Assembly (NCBI GenBank): GCA_001247695.2
Contig: LGRX02034276.1
Location: 1 to 64,000, forward strand
Direction of reading: 5' to 3'
Source of the DNA: Cymbomonas tetramitiformis
Taxonomy: Eukaryota > Chlorophyta > Pyramimonadophyceae > Pyramimonadales > Pyramimonadaceae
Length of the DNA: 64,000 nucleotides
Position numbers and translations under genes: made by a program. Below, in pieces: positions 1 to 10,367 of this stretch (position 1 is the stretch's first letter; every line of letters begins with the position of its first letter). The notes under the pieces were generated by a model that ran no database searches, was not told the DNA's origin, and worked only from the letters and a program-made list of their open reading frames with translations.

Positions 1-300
1 GGCTCAGACAGCGAGATGACACACCATCGGCTCACCCGAACACAGCGCGCCACTCACATGAGTAGGCGGCCAAACGCGAACAGACAGGATCTGCAGTCGC
101 AGCTTCTTTACAACAAAGAGCCAAGCCTTAAATTCAAGGACTGAGACACTCTGACCCCAAGCGTGCGGGAAAGAGACGATCAAGTAGGTACCCAGCACCA
201 CAAAACTGAAACACAGCGCCCCCCTACCCGGCGAAGCTGAGGCCCAGCGAACCCGCGTGTCCTCGCGTCAGGGGTGATGCATGCTGTCTGTCCCCCAGAC

Positions 301-388
301 GTCAGGGAGTGAGGCACGCCGAGCCCCGCCTGGCGTCAGGGAGTGAGGCACGCCGAGCCCCGCCTGGCATCAGGAAGTGAGGCGCGCA
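301..388. repeat. 34-bp tandem repeat, about 2.6 copies
   Basis: Units starting GTCAGGGAGTGAGGC begin at 301 and 335, with a diverged third at 369. It lies downstream of the FN3 exon on the minus strand, so it is probably intronic. Confidence 0.8.
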
Positions 389-462
389 TGGCCGGTAGTA
401 CTCAAGGACTGCGGGGGGAATGAAGTGGAATGAAGGCGCAGTAGTAGTGGCAAGGCTCTCAC

Positions 463-997
463 CTCAATCTCATAGAGGTGGCCAGGAGGGCTCCCAGCTG
501 CTGCCGGCGCACTCCACTGCAGCACGACGCTTGTGGGGGTGACCCCTGCTAGCCCATCACCTCTACCAGCCCCGTCAACCATCAAGGCGCAGGATCCCAC
601 CAAGAAACGAGACTTGGGCAGTGATCCTAGCGGCTCAACGAGAGGGGCCGCTCACCAAACGGTTCGTCTGCCTTGGACCAGGCGAAGCGACAGGCTGGAG
701 GCAGACAGAACTTTACAGAAACAGACAAAGCACCACAACCTGGCTCAGGGAGGGCCGGAGGCAGGCTGCAGCTGGTGCAGCAAGGGCAAAGGAGCGGTTG
801 GACGCACCTGTGCAATACGCCCCTTCAGGTACACCGGGCACTTTGCCCTGTCCAAGGATTTTCTTCTTCATTGCCCGCAGAAGCTGCTGCCGGTGCAGCC
901 CACTCGCAACTCCCAGCTCCACCTCCAGAGCATCCGTGCGCACGAGCATGGGGAAGTCAAACGCCGTCACCGCGTTCGCCCGGAACGCCTCCGCATA
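463..997 (-). CDS. SAM domain + fibronectin type III protein, two internal exons (partial gene)
   Basis: Two minus-strand exons join cleanly. The first (997-808) opens after acceptor GTGCAG and closes at donor CAG|GTGCGT in phase 1. The second (545-463) opens after GCTAGCAG in the matching phase and closes at GAG|GTGAGA. The first encodes YAEAFRANAVTAFDFPMLV, then LEVELGV and LHRQQLLRAMKKKILG, the helical pattern and GH/LH-R-ILRAIKK ending of a sterile alpha motif (a protein- or RNA-interaction module). Across the junction, VPEG...VTPTSVVLQWSAP...YEIE is the start of a fibronectin type III domain (beta strands A-C with the conserved Trp). The rest of the FN3 domain and both gene ends are not recognisable here. 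It is probably an intracellular scaffold or signalling protein; the function is not determinable. The exon-intron fit and domain matches make a real gene likely. Confidence 0.72.
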
Positions 998-1407
998 CTG
1001 CACCGGACACCCGCCGGGCAGCGCGTGAACCAGAGCTAGCGGCAGAGCCCCAAGCACTGCGCCGGACACCCGCGGGGCAGCGCGTGAACCAGAGCTAGCG
1101 GCAGAGCCCCAAGCACTGCGCCGGACACCCGCCGGGCAGCGCGTGAACCAGAGCTAGCGGCAGAGCCCCAAGCACTGCGCCGGACACCCGCGGGGCAGCG
1201 CGTGAACCGGAAACTGGCCGAGCCCCAAGCACTGCGCCGGACACCCGGGCAATAGCGTGAACAGAGCGCGGCAGAGCCCCAAGCACTGCGCCGGACACCC
1301 GCCGGGCAGCGCGTGAACCAGAGCTAGCGGCAGAGCCCCAAGCACTGCGCCGGACACCCGCGGGGCAGCGCGTGAACCAGAGCTAGCGGCAGAGCCCCAA
1401 GCACTGC
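998..1407. repeat. 59-bp minisatellite, 7 copies, abutting the SAM exon
   Basis: Units of 59 bp (two are 57 and 54 bp) begin at 997, 1056, 1115, 1174, 1231, 1285 and 1344 and end near 1407. On the minus strand each carries a CCGGCGCAG-type 3' splice-site-like end, and the last copy provides the acceptor of the SAM exon. ORFs across it are periodic artefacts. Confidence 0.9.
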
Positions 1408-1611
1408 GGAACTATCTCAGTTGCACTGATGGAAACTATCTCAGTTATCGGTATGCGTACAGAAGGCCAACTCTCGAGCCCTGTGGACGCTATCGACGCT
1501 TCAAGGCCGGCAGTATGCCTGGAAGGGACGGCAACACTTGTTATCAGATAGCCAAAACAGGAGTGCGAACTTGCGCGATGACAGTGGCGTCGGCCATCTC
1601 TGATCCGTGGT

Positions 1612-1922
1612 CTGAGGAACAGCCAGCCTCCGGTCCGTTTTCCGGGGGGCAGCCTCTGGTCCGTTCCGGGGGCAGCCTCTGGGTCCGTTTTCCGGGGAGC
1701 AGCCTCGAGGTCAGTTTTCCGGGGGGCAGCCTCTGGTCCGTTTTCCGGGGGCAGCCTCAGGTCCGTTTTCAGGGGGCAGCCTCGGGTCCGTTTCCCTCGA
1801 GGGCAGCCTCGGGTCCGTTTTCCTTAGGGGCAGCCTCTGGTCCGTTTTCGAGGGGCAGCCTCGGGTCCGTTCCGAGGGCAGCCTCTGGTCCGTTTTCCGG
1901 GGGGCAGCCTCTGGTCCGTGGG
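1612..1922. repeat. Minisatellite, about 27-bp unit, roughly 11 copies
   Basis: Degenerate units of the form GGGCAGCCTCTGGTCCGTTT plus a G-rich tail run head to tail. The long ORFs here on both strands (Ser/Gly/Pro-rich) are products of the repeat and are not called as genes. Confidence 0.85.
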
Positions 1923-3701
1923 AGGCCCAGGGTCGCAACGGGGGAGATCCTCAGATACCTTCGGGAAGACTGTTACGCCACGATAACAGAGAAACCAGCG
2001 GGAGTGATCGAAATCGAGAGAAAAGGAGGATTGGCACAACAATCACCTGGGGCAGCTGCAGGCCGTGTTTGATCCAGCGCTCCACAGAACCCGTGGTCAT
2101 GAGATCCGCGAGATATTTCTAAATCAGCAAAGAGATATTCCAAACGACCCAGGAGGTCAGCCGAAGTCTTGGCGGAGGCGGCGGGACAAATCGAAGTTTG
2201 TATGGACTATACATAAGGGTTTTCCGAGAAGGGCCCACGGCCTACGTGAGAACGAAGCTGAGATGTGCAAGCTCGAGCGGCCCTGATTTGATATTGATGC
2301 CCTGCTGTCTCGGGCAAGATATGAATAACCCGGATCGAGGCTTGCGTCAAACTGTTGACGTGATTATCTGGAGAGGAGCTGGCAGCGGTCGTATACCTCA
2401 AACTCCTTCGTATCTACGCTGAGGTCATGATCAGGGGAGTCCACCGCACCGAAGAACTGCTGCACGCTGTGCAATACCTCCCACAAAGCTAACCACAACC
2501 TTCAGTTCTAGTGAGGTCCCGGGCCGCTTGGAAGTCCTGATCAAGAAACGTTCTTGCATGCCGTGGCAACATGGCGTATTCGCGTAGATTGACTCAGCGT
2601 TCACGACGCCACTTGACCGCGCACCCATGACAGGCTGAAAAACGTTAGGGAAAACTATGTATTCGCGGGGTAACGTTGCAGATTTGTCGCAGCGCTGTAA
2701 GATTAGCCTCGACCAGGCCCAGGGACAAGGAAGGAAGTTTCACAGGATTGGCGAACATCGAAAAAAGCCTTCTTCCTGAGAATTTATACAGAATATCAAG
2801 AAACCACACCATGAAACGCAGTAGTGATTCTTGCAGAGAAATACGATACCTTTCATTGAGCTCGGCGGCGGACGAGTATTCCGACCCGCCCAAATCTTGT
2901 AAGAACTGCGGAATACAGCACCGACTTCCTCACGACTCAGAAAACGAAGGCGAATCATCGACACGGAGGGTTCTCTTGCCAGAGTATGGGGGCTATAACG
3001 AGCTGTCGCGACGAAATATTACAGACAAGGTTACCTTGATAGCTTCTTCTCGCTCGACCTGGCCGTCTGCATCCTGGTCCACGGAGTTGAAGAACTCGGA
3101 GAGCTGATTCCGTTGTGCCTGCATTGCAGTTTGCAAACCAAATATAATGCGATACAAAATATGACTGGCGAGCTACCGTATAGAAGACAACGAGATTCGA
3201 CAGCAGCCTGCGATTTGATGCCTGTAACTTACCAAGCTGTCAGGTTTCCTCGAATACGAGGCTGCTACGTCCTCTTGCGCTCGAAAAGCGCATAGTGATA
3301 TTATACAGAAATAATATTTGAGAAGTTGAGCTGTTTGAGAAAACATTGAAATAGAAGCGATGAATCTCTAGCTTCGGGACTTCAAGGACACGGGACAAGA
3401 CTAAGCGAGTATCCGCAATTTTGAGTTCCTGGGCACAAGTAAAGAGGAGGAGACGTAACACCAGCAGTTACGCTTCAGTTTCGGTTTCTAAGGATGTGCA
3501 CGCCACACGGTAACTCAAACGCTAACTTTGTGAGGGGAATAAATCCCTGAGCCTCCTCCTATTCTCTTGTTAATAATAATAAAATCTCCTATTCTCTTTT
3601 TCATCTACCTCGAGGACCCTCGCCTGCAAAACTGCAACCAAAGACGGGAGAGAGTCGCCTTCCCACGCCAGCACCCAGCGCAGCGCAGGTTCCCTTCGCT
3701 C
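1923..3701. other. No recognisable gene
   Basis: Mixed-composition sequence. The longest frame (2676-3107, plus, 143 codons) has no recognisable domain and no splice or start context to support it. Nothing further supported. Confidence 0.5.
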
Positions 3702-3737
3702 GTCGCGTCGTCCGCAGTCGAGTGCGGACGACGCGAC
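3702..3737. repeat. Perfect 15-bp hairpin
   Basis: GTCGCGTCGTCCGCA at 3702-3716 is followed after a 6-base loop by its exact reverse complement at 3723-3737. No poly-T tail or gene end adjoins it. Confidence 0.85.
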
Positions 3738-4150
3738 TCGCGTGGCCTGAGCTGACGGTGCGATCTTCAAATCTAATTCGTGCAGCAGACGAAATATATA
3801 AATAAGGGACCGAATAAGAAACTTTTTGGATCTTCGGCCGTCAGATGGTCCCCAACATTATTGGCAAAAATGGTCGAATATATGAACCGTCCATTTGCAT
3901 TTTCCGATTTGACGACATGACGAGCCCAATCATCATCAAAGCGGCAATCGCAACGATTATCAATGACGAAATTCCGATCCGACGATCGTATTTCGCATAT
4001 AAAGTTTTCATTGTCACATTCACATTGTCGATTGTGTCACCATCAGCGCCGAGTCCGGGAGTTCCTCTCTCCACTACTGTAAGCTATGGGGATTAAGTGC
4101 CGGCCACGGGGAGAAAAATGCGAATCGGCAGGGGAGAAATTCAAGGGCGC

Positions 4151-4303
4151 CGAAGGCGCCCTTGTTCAAGGAAGGAAAAAGGGGAGAAAAAAGGGGGGAA
4201 AAGGGGAAGAAAAAGGGGAGAAAAAAAGGGGAAAGAAAAAGGGGGAGAGAAAGGGGCGAGGAAAGGGGAAGGGGAGAAAAAGGAGAAAGGGAAGGGGGAG
4301 ACG
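4151..4303 (+). repeat. Polypurine (G/A) tract
   Basis: About 150 bases that are almost purely A and G on the plus strand. Lys/Arg/Gly-rich ORFs crossing it are low-complexity artefacts. Such tracts can form triplex DNA. Confidence 0.85.
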
Positions 4304-4438
4304 TACAGAGTCTGACTCTCGCTCTCGTCTCTTGCTGTTGGATGTTGGGATGTTGCACGTCGACGTGACGATGGCGTCTCACGTCACGTCTGTTCAACTA
4401 TCTCGTGTGTGCCTCGTCTGCTGGTGATCTGGTCTGAC
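4299..4438. repeat. Dispersed 140-bp repeat, copy 1
   Basis: Starts AGACGTACAGAGTCTGACTC. A near-identical copy lies at 42357-42497, directly beyond the 3' LTR of element D. Thus this repeat adjoins TE DNA at both sites. Confidence 0.85.
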
Positions 4439-4451
4439 GTTACTCTGGGGG

Positions 4452-4527
4452 CCAGAGCCTTCGGATCGGCTATATTTATATGTTATGACTTAGGGTTTGT
4501 AACTGTCATGGAGTCCGAAGGCTCTGG
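4452..4527. repeat. 76-bp inverted-repeat element
   Basis: CCAGAGCCTTCGGA (4452-4465) is repeated in exact inverted form at 4514-4527. It follows the 140-bp repeat, as does the hairpin element at 42504-42675. Confidence 0.7.
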
Positions 4528-4529
4528 AC

Positions 4530-5075
4530 TTTTATGTCACGCCCCGAAAAAAGGTTGTTCAAATGGCCTAAAAAATTCAGGGTTCCTTTAGACATGTATT
4601 CTAAGGTATACACAAGTGTTACTTTTTGGATTCGTGCTTTACTTTCCCTTTTATTGGCCACGAAAGTCGCAGAATTACAGAGAAACCAACAGAAAAAACC
4701 GTGGTCAAGAATATTTGATACAAATTAACATAACTTTTGCAATACTCAATTATTTCAACCATTCAAATCGCAAAGCAAAATAGTTTTTATCAAGGAACCG
4801 TTATAAGACAACAATATTATTGAAAGTGATGTCATTCCCACCCTACCAATGTCATTATATAAATGAAGTAAGGGTCCGCTCTCACATGTATATGTCAATC
4901 GCTTGGAGATAACTTATGATCCCATCTAGGCACTTTGTCTACGCCGTGTATTACGGTACTTTCCACCTTGTCCTTCACTAGCCTTTGGAATGTCACTCTG
5001 CCGCTTCTTCGTCTTGATACCCTTTGGTTGTGCCCTGCAATTATCGCATTTCAAATTACACGTAATAACATATTA
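4530..5075. other. No recognisable gene; flank of element A
   Basis: AT-rich sequence without a supported ORF. Its last five bases (5071-5075, TATTA) are the target duplication of element A. Confidence 0.55.
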
Positions 5076-5311
5076 TGCTGGACTTTAGGTTCAGGGTTAT
5101 TATTATGGGCTCTGATAGCCCCTAGCCTGACCCGTCTCTGATCGGAACCGTGACTCCGCTAGTAGCTAGGATGACAGTACAGTAGTACTGTACTGTCAGT
5201 CATCACTTCGTATTATCCGGGTTTCCGAGATGCATGATAAAAGCACTCGGCCGGACTGATTATGGGAGCTTAGCCAGTTTGTTTTACCCGAGCGGAACAC
5301 CTGTTCTCGCA
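5076..5311 (+). repeat. 5' LTR of element A
   Basis: 236 bp, TG...CA ends. It contains a perfect hairpin formed by ACAGTACAGTA and TACTGTACTGT near 5175-5200, a feature shared in kind with the B/D and C LTRs. Confidence 0.93.
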
Positions 5312-5327
5312 GGTTATGCGCGTCACC
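5312..5327 (+). promoter_or_regulatory. Primer-binding site of A (degenerate half-tRNA type)
   Basis: GGTTATGCGCGTCACC directly follows the LTR. It is a diverged form of the D-element site GGTTATGGGCCCACC, which is complementary to the anticodon arm of initiator tRNA-Met rather than to a tRNA 3' end. Confidence 0.55.
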
Positions 5328-7081
5328 ACTTCCCTAGTAATTCTGATGGCACAGCGCCGAGCTGTTGCCATGATTGGCTAAGTTTTGACACAGAGATGGG
5401 GTGGGCGCCCCCTTAGACAGTGGTTTTCTCTCCGCAGTATGGCCTATTTTGAAGTGGAGATCAGTTTTTTCGGCATTTATTCGGCAGAGTATCGTCGCTG
5501 AGTATGGTTATACTTTACGTTCCGTTTGATCAGCGGGCAGGACACTCCGCGTTTTGTGGGTCGCTCCCACGATTAGCCACTCGGCTCATGACCTGCTTGA
5601 TTATGTTGTTGCTTGCTGAGGCTCCTGCAGGAAATGGCCGCTGCGAGATTGTCCATTACTGTCGCACCGCTAGCCCGCAATCCCATCTCACCGTCATTTT
5701 AGAAATGGACACAACGCCTAGACCACGTACACGCGCTAGAGCGCGCAAGTTAGCGACTATTTTCGATGATGTTGGGGCACTGAATTCGGCTACCCCTACA
5801 ACGCCGCATTTGGCTTCGGCTGACGAATCGGCTGCGGCTGCAACGCTCGTTCAGCGATTACGGAAGGATTCTTTCGATGTTCAATGTGCGAAGACAGCAG
5901 CCACTAAAGTTCTGGGGGACAAAACAGCGAAATTTCATGGCAATGAATCGTCGGCTTCGGACATTTTTTCGCAGCTGGTTTCCGAGATTCAGCAGCTTTT
6001 CGCGCTGCAGTCGCAGGCACTTGCACACCTGTTTGAGCTGTCTGCTGCCAATGTCCCTGTCATGACTGCTGCAAATGAGCTGTTGTATTCTGTGTTGTTG
6101 CTGCTGACTGCGCCAGGGTCTCCTGCCCGTAATTGGGTGGAGGCTTCTGGGGCCGATGTTCCTGCTGACGGCAAACGTGCCACCCTCGAGGTGGTGCGTA
6201 TGCTCGCTGATGATTCAACTCCGTTCGAGTCTCTGACTGAGCTGCTTGACGTGAGAATTTCAGATGAAAGTGACCCTGACTCCGGCATTCGTCTTTTTAA
6301 CAGTTGTCTTCGGGATGCGCAGCGTCTGCAGGCGCTGCCCGAAGACGCTGTTAAAAGGCAATTCCTCTCTGCCCTGTCTGGACCGGCTTACGCCACGTTG
6401 GTTGACTCGTTTGCTCGAGCTGACCAGCGTGCGGCTGTGAGTCTGCTCACCCTGCAGGCGCGCGTGCGCGAGCAGTACCGCTGCGGGCGGCTCTCGGGCA
6501 AGCGCACTGCGGGGCGCCCCGTGTCCGTAGCATCTTGCACCACTGACACTGGCCTGGCTTCGGCCATCGAGCGGCTCAGTTCTCAGTTGGTCAAGTTGCA
6601 GCGGGATGTGGATTCCCTTAAGAAGGGTGGCTCCAAGCCACCTCATGGGAAACACACTCCGCGCGGCTTCCACCGACCTGGAGTGCAACCGCTTGCTCAT
6701 TCCGCCTCTTCGGAGGTGGCTTTTGACAAGCGGTCTGGCATGTTTGTCCCAACGTGCAGGCACGAGAAGTGCCGCGCCGTTGGGTCGAAGCATTGGCTGA
6801 GTGAGTGTCCTCACAAGGACACTCACCCGATGTCCATTTCGGCGTCCTACTGCCAAGCCGTCGAGTCTTATGACTCCGACGTGCTTGCCCTTCGTTTTCA
6901 GCGGTACTATGACGCTGGGGATGAGGGGTCCATGGAGCACTTGTGTGCTCTTGTGGGGCAACCTGAAATCTGTGAGCTGTCTGCGCATTCCTTTGCTCCG
7001 GAGCCTACGGCTCTGCAGCAGTTCAAGGATGCTGCTGCCTCTGCTGGGACTGCACCTGCTGAGCATCTTTCCATTGGCCGT

Positions 7082-7324
7082 TGCGAGGAAGACAGATACG
7101 CTGTCCGGCTAAGCTCCCTAGGAAACAAACTGATAATCATATAACTTGTGTCTGGCCGAAGCTCTATGCTCTCGGAAACCCAGACAGTGAAACGATGACT
7201 GTACTACTGTACTGTACTGCTGTACAGTACAGTGCTAGGATGTCACGGACACGAGACGGAAGCAGGGTCAGGCTAGGGGCTAGTCAGAGCCCATAATAAC
7301 TAAGCCTAAACCCGAAGTCCAGCA
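7082..7324 (-). repeat. 3' LTR of element B
   Basis: 243 bp. On the minus strand it runs TGCTGGACTTCGGG...CTCGCA and is preceded by the purine-rich ACGGGTGGTG. Confidence 0.93.
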
Positions 7325-7509
7325 CACCACCCGTGGGTGTGACTACCTAGCAAGGCAGGTACAGGGTATACAGCCACGTGATAACAAACAAACACCTACG
7401 TGCAACTCGGTGGAAACCGATCACTTCTAGCTGGGTGCCGGGGTCTTGACCCGGTCATCCCACTACTGGGCTAAAGCTAATCAAGCTGCCAGGATGATTG
7501 ACTAGAAAC

Positions 7510-9684
7510 TCAGCCACTTTGAAGCTGGTCAGCAGAGCTGAGTTCAGCGGTTGGGATGTAAACACAGAGTAACCCCGAAGTGAATTGCAGACTGTCCTTT
7601 TGAAATTGAGCACCACCAGGCCCAAGTGGGCAAGGCGGTTCCACAGCAGAAAGTAAATTAACTGAAGAACCCATACAAGCAGATTCCCATGGTGGTTTGA
7701 ACATTGAAGAAAGAGATAAAAGAACTCGATCGTCAGGCGGCCAATCACGGATGTCCAGAGAGCCAAGTGGCGGATCCGAAGCAAAGATGCCTCCAGTAGA
7801 CCGATGGACGGTGACTCCGGGCTCAACCAGGCCCCTGTCACCACCGCCCACGGCAACCAGAGATGCCGTAGCACTGGCCAGTAGAGAACAACAGAGCATC
7901 GAGGACATTAACGCACACCGGAGAAAACTCGGCGGCGCCCGCGGACGGTACATCGGAGCTGCTAGTGGCGATGCCCCCCTGTCAGAGTCATGCTCAAGAG
8001 TGCCGAAGGAGTCAAAAGCCACTTGCTGCCCGCCGTCAGAGTCATTGTCAGAGCCTTGGTCGTTGTCAGAGATTTCAGAGCCAATGTCAGAAGCCTCAAT
8101 CGTCATGCCAGCAAACAGCGGAGCCGGTGCAGAGTCGCCAAGCTGGAGCGATGGGACAGAACCAGGCAAGCCGAGAGAGCCAGGGACAGCCACTGGTGGG
8201 TCATGAGCCGTAGGCACACCACCAGCCACGAGTGCAGAGGGATCCCGAACCGCAGGCGGTGGCGGAATCGAACCCCGTGCACCCGAGTGGAATGTGGCTA
8301 GAGGAAAGTGAGCCACGCCGTCATCGTCATCCGCCGCATCCTGAGCGGAAGCCGCCGCATCCTGAAAGTGCCGCAGAGACGTGGGCTCAGCCGTCACAAA
8401 AGAATGTGCCGACAGCTCGCACACCTCTGGGCGACCCTCCATCGTGCAGAGCGACTCGAAGGCGTGCTCATCCCCCGCGTCATAGAAACGCTGGAAACGA
8501 ACAGCCAAGCAGTCAGTCTCGTAGTCTTCAACCGCACTACAATAGTGGGCAGAGTGAAGACCGCCGTTGGGGCATTCAGCATGCCAGTGCTTCAAACCAC
8601 TCTTGGCACACACCGCATTCTGGCAGTGAGGCACGAAGGCACCACTCTTCTTGTCAAATGAGACAGGAGGAGCGGTGCCAAGCGGTTTAACACCAGCACG
8701 ATGATGCTTAGCAGCAGAGCGGGTAAGGTGCTTGCCCGCAGGCGGAGGCCCTTCCCGCTTCTGCCGCTTCAGGTCACGAATGTCCTGTTGCATGCGCTCC
8801 AGCTGCTTCTGCAGACTGGACAACGCCGCAGCCAGGTCAGACGCGCCATCGCCGAACGACAGAGCAGAGACAGGGGCGTCAGAGACTCTCAGGCCGTGGC
8901 GGAATTGCTCCCGCACACGAGCCTGAATAGTCAGGAGAGACACGCCCTGCCGCTGGTCAGCCCGAGCCAGAGAGTTAGCCAAATCACGGTATAGCCACGA
9001 ATCGCCGAGAGCCTTCAGAAACCGCCGCTTCACCGCGTCCTCCGGCAAGTTGTGGGAACGCTGAACGTCCCTCAACAGTCCATTGAACTCGCGGATGCCA
9101 CGGTCAGGATCCTTGCTGCTGGGGATGCGGACCGCCAGCAGCAACTCAAAAGAGTCAAAGGGTTCCGAACGTTCCTGGAGCATGCGCACCACCTCAAGGG
9201 CAGCGCGCTTGCCATCTCCAGGAACGTCGGACCCAGAGGCCTCAAGCCAGTCACGGGCAGGCGAGCCAGGGCGAGCCAGAAATGTCAGAGCCGAAAGCAA
9301 CAACTCATTCGCCTCATGTCTAGCCTCAACCGCCATGTCAGTCAAGTCAAACAGGGGAGCAAACGCCGATGACTGAAGCACGAACTGTGCGCGCAACTCA
9401 TGCATTAACTGTGAAAAAATGTCCACTGCGTCTGCCTCTGTCCCTGCAAAGCGCTCCGATTTGTCGCCAAGAATCTTTGTGGCAACGGTTTTGGCAACCT
9501 TCCTGTCGAAATTGTCACGAGCCAGCTGCTTACACTTGTCCAATATTTCCCTCGCAGCTGCGGTGGTCGGAGCTGGCAGCTGTGGGGTGTGTGGCGTCGC
9601 AGAATGTTGCGCACCCACATCATCGAAGATAGTTTCTAATCTACGGACGCGAGACCGCGTCATGTTGTTCGTTGTGGTAACCAT
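7510..9684 (-). CDS. Intact gag polyprotein of element B (724 aa)
   Basis: An upstream in-frame ATG at 9786 exists, but 9684 is chosen because MVTTTN...RRLETIFDDVGA is where similarity to the A and D gags begins. Domains by eye: N-terminal capsid-like region (residues 1-280, with EASGSDVPGDGKRA and SLARADQR); a coiled-coil stretch around 282-308 (SSLQKQLERMQQDIRDLK); a zinc knuckle CX4CX6HX4C at C354, C359, H366, C371; the motif CELSAHSF; an acidic Asp/Ser-rich linker; a hydrophobic segment at about 590-609; then VGGGDRGLVEPG and the ending SADQLQSG. No DTG/DSG protease motif and no RT are seen. The membrane segment is unexpected in a gag and is conserved in A, C and D. The protein very probably functions in particle assembly with enzymes supplied by another element. 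Confidence 0.9.
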   Translation of the reverse strand: MVTTTNNMTRSRVRRLETIFDDVGAQHSATPHTPQLPAPTTAAAREILDKCKQLARDNFDRKVAKTVATKILGDKSERFAGTEADAVDIFSQLMHELRAQFVLQSSAFAPLFDLTDMAVEARHEANELLLSALTFLARPGSPARDWLEASGSDVPGDGKRAALEVVRMLQERSEPFDSFELLLAVRIPSSKDPDRGIREFNGLLRDVQRSHNLPEDAVKRRFLKALGDSWLYRDLANSLARADQRQGVSLLTIQARVREQFRHGLRVSDAPVSALSFGDGASDLAAALSSLQKQLERMQQDIRDLKRQKREGPPPAGKHLTRSAAKHHRAGVKPLGTAPPVSFDKKSGAFVPHCQNAVCAKSGLKHWHAECPNGGLHSAHYCSAVEDYETDCLAVRFQRFYDAGDEHAFESLCTMEGRPEVCELSAHSFVTAEPTSLRHFQDAAASAQDAADDDDGVAHFPLATFHSGARGSIPPPPAVRDPSALVAGGVPTAHDPPVAVPGSLGLPGSVPSLQLGDSAPAPLFAGMTIEASDIGSEISDNDQGSDNDSDGGQQVAFDSFGTLEHDSDRGASPLAAPMYRPRAPPSFLRCALMSSMLCCSLLASATASLVAVGGGDRGLVEPGVTVHRSTGGIFASDPPLGSLDIRDWPPDDRVLLSLSSMFKPPWESACMGSSVNLLSAVEPPCPLGPGGAQFQKDSLQFTSGLLCVYIPTAELSSADQLQSG

Positions 9685-10106
9685 GATAGAGAGAGACAGG
9701 GGAGAAGGTTGAGCTAAACAGGGAGATGGTGGAATAACGCTTACAGCGGCCAGATAGTTTGTAGAAGCCTCAGTTGTACCGATCAAAATTCACAGGTCGT
9801 GAGCGGAACCATGAGAGCGGCCAAAATTTGTTACGTGTGGAACGACCTCGCCGGAGCCAGCGGCGCACGAAACAGATTAACTCTCGCTGCGACGATGCTT
9901 CCGTAAAATAAAAATAATCCGTCACGAACTGATCTCCTGCGCAGCGAAGGCGAGCACAATGCGTGCCGCCATCACTGCCAAGTCAAAAGGCCATACCGTA
10001 AGAGTAATTCACCACCGCCCAAGTGGGCGCTCAACCCCTCCTACGTCCTACTTAGCCGAACATGGCAACAGCAAGGCGCTGTGCCATCATCAGAATCACC
10101 GGAAAG

Positions 10107-10124
10107 CCGGTGCGGCCTATAACC
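10107..10124 (-). promoter_or_regulatory. Primer-binding site of B (degenerate)
   Basis: On the minus strand GGTTATAGGCCGCACCGG follows the 5' LTR. Compared with D, the GGGCCCACCACGC part of the half-tRNA site plus some following bases is deleted. B may therefore have lost efficient priming after or during its last cycle. Confidence 0.55.
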
Positions 10125-10367
10125 TGCGAGGAAGACAGATACGCTGTCCGGCTAAGCTCCCTAGGAAACAAACTGATAATCATATAACTTGTGTCTGGCC
10201 GAAGCTCTATGCTCTCGGAAACCCAGACAGTGAAACGATGACTGTACTACTGTACTGTACTGCTGTACAGTACAGTGCTAGGATGTCACGGACACGAGAC
10301 GGAAGCAGGGTCAGGCTAGGGGCTAGTCAGAGCCCATAATAACTAAGCCTAAACCCGAAGTCCAGCA
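10125..10367 (-). repeat. 5' LTR of element B
   Basis: 243 bp, identical by eye to 7082-7324. It carries the (TACTG)/(CAGTA) inverted repeat seen in the family. Confidence 0.93.

Larger units (their letters stand above)
7082..10367 (-). mobile_element. LTR retrotransposon B, gag-only, nested in A
   Basis: Minus-strand element of 3,286 bp with 243-bp LTRs at 10125-10367 (5') and 7082-7324 (3'), identical by eye. The duplication GCCGT is at 7077-7081 and 10368-10372. It lies within codons of A's gag. It is almost the same sequence as element D (28.5-42.4 kb), so this subfamily has moved very recently. Coding capacity is gag alone. Confidence 0.94.

Noticed and set aside
1515..2072. 185-codon plus-strand ORF and its minus-strand shadows
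   Set aside because: Nearly all of it is the 27-bp minisatellite read through; same composition in several frames.
4086..4427. Lys/Gly-rich ORFs
   Set aside because: Polypurine tract is open in three frames; no coding signal.
6260..7066. 268-codon minus-strand ORF
   Set aside because: Antisense shadow of gag A.
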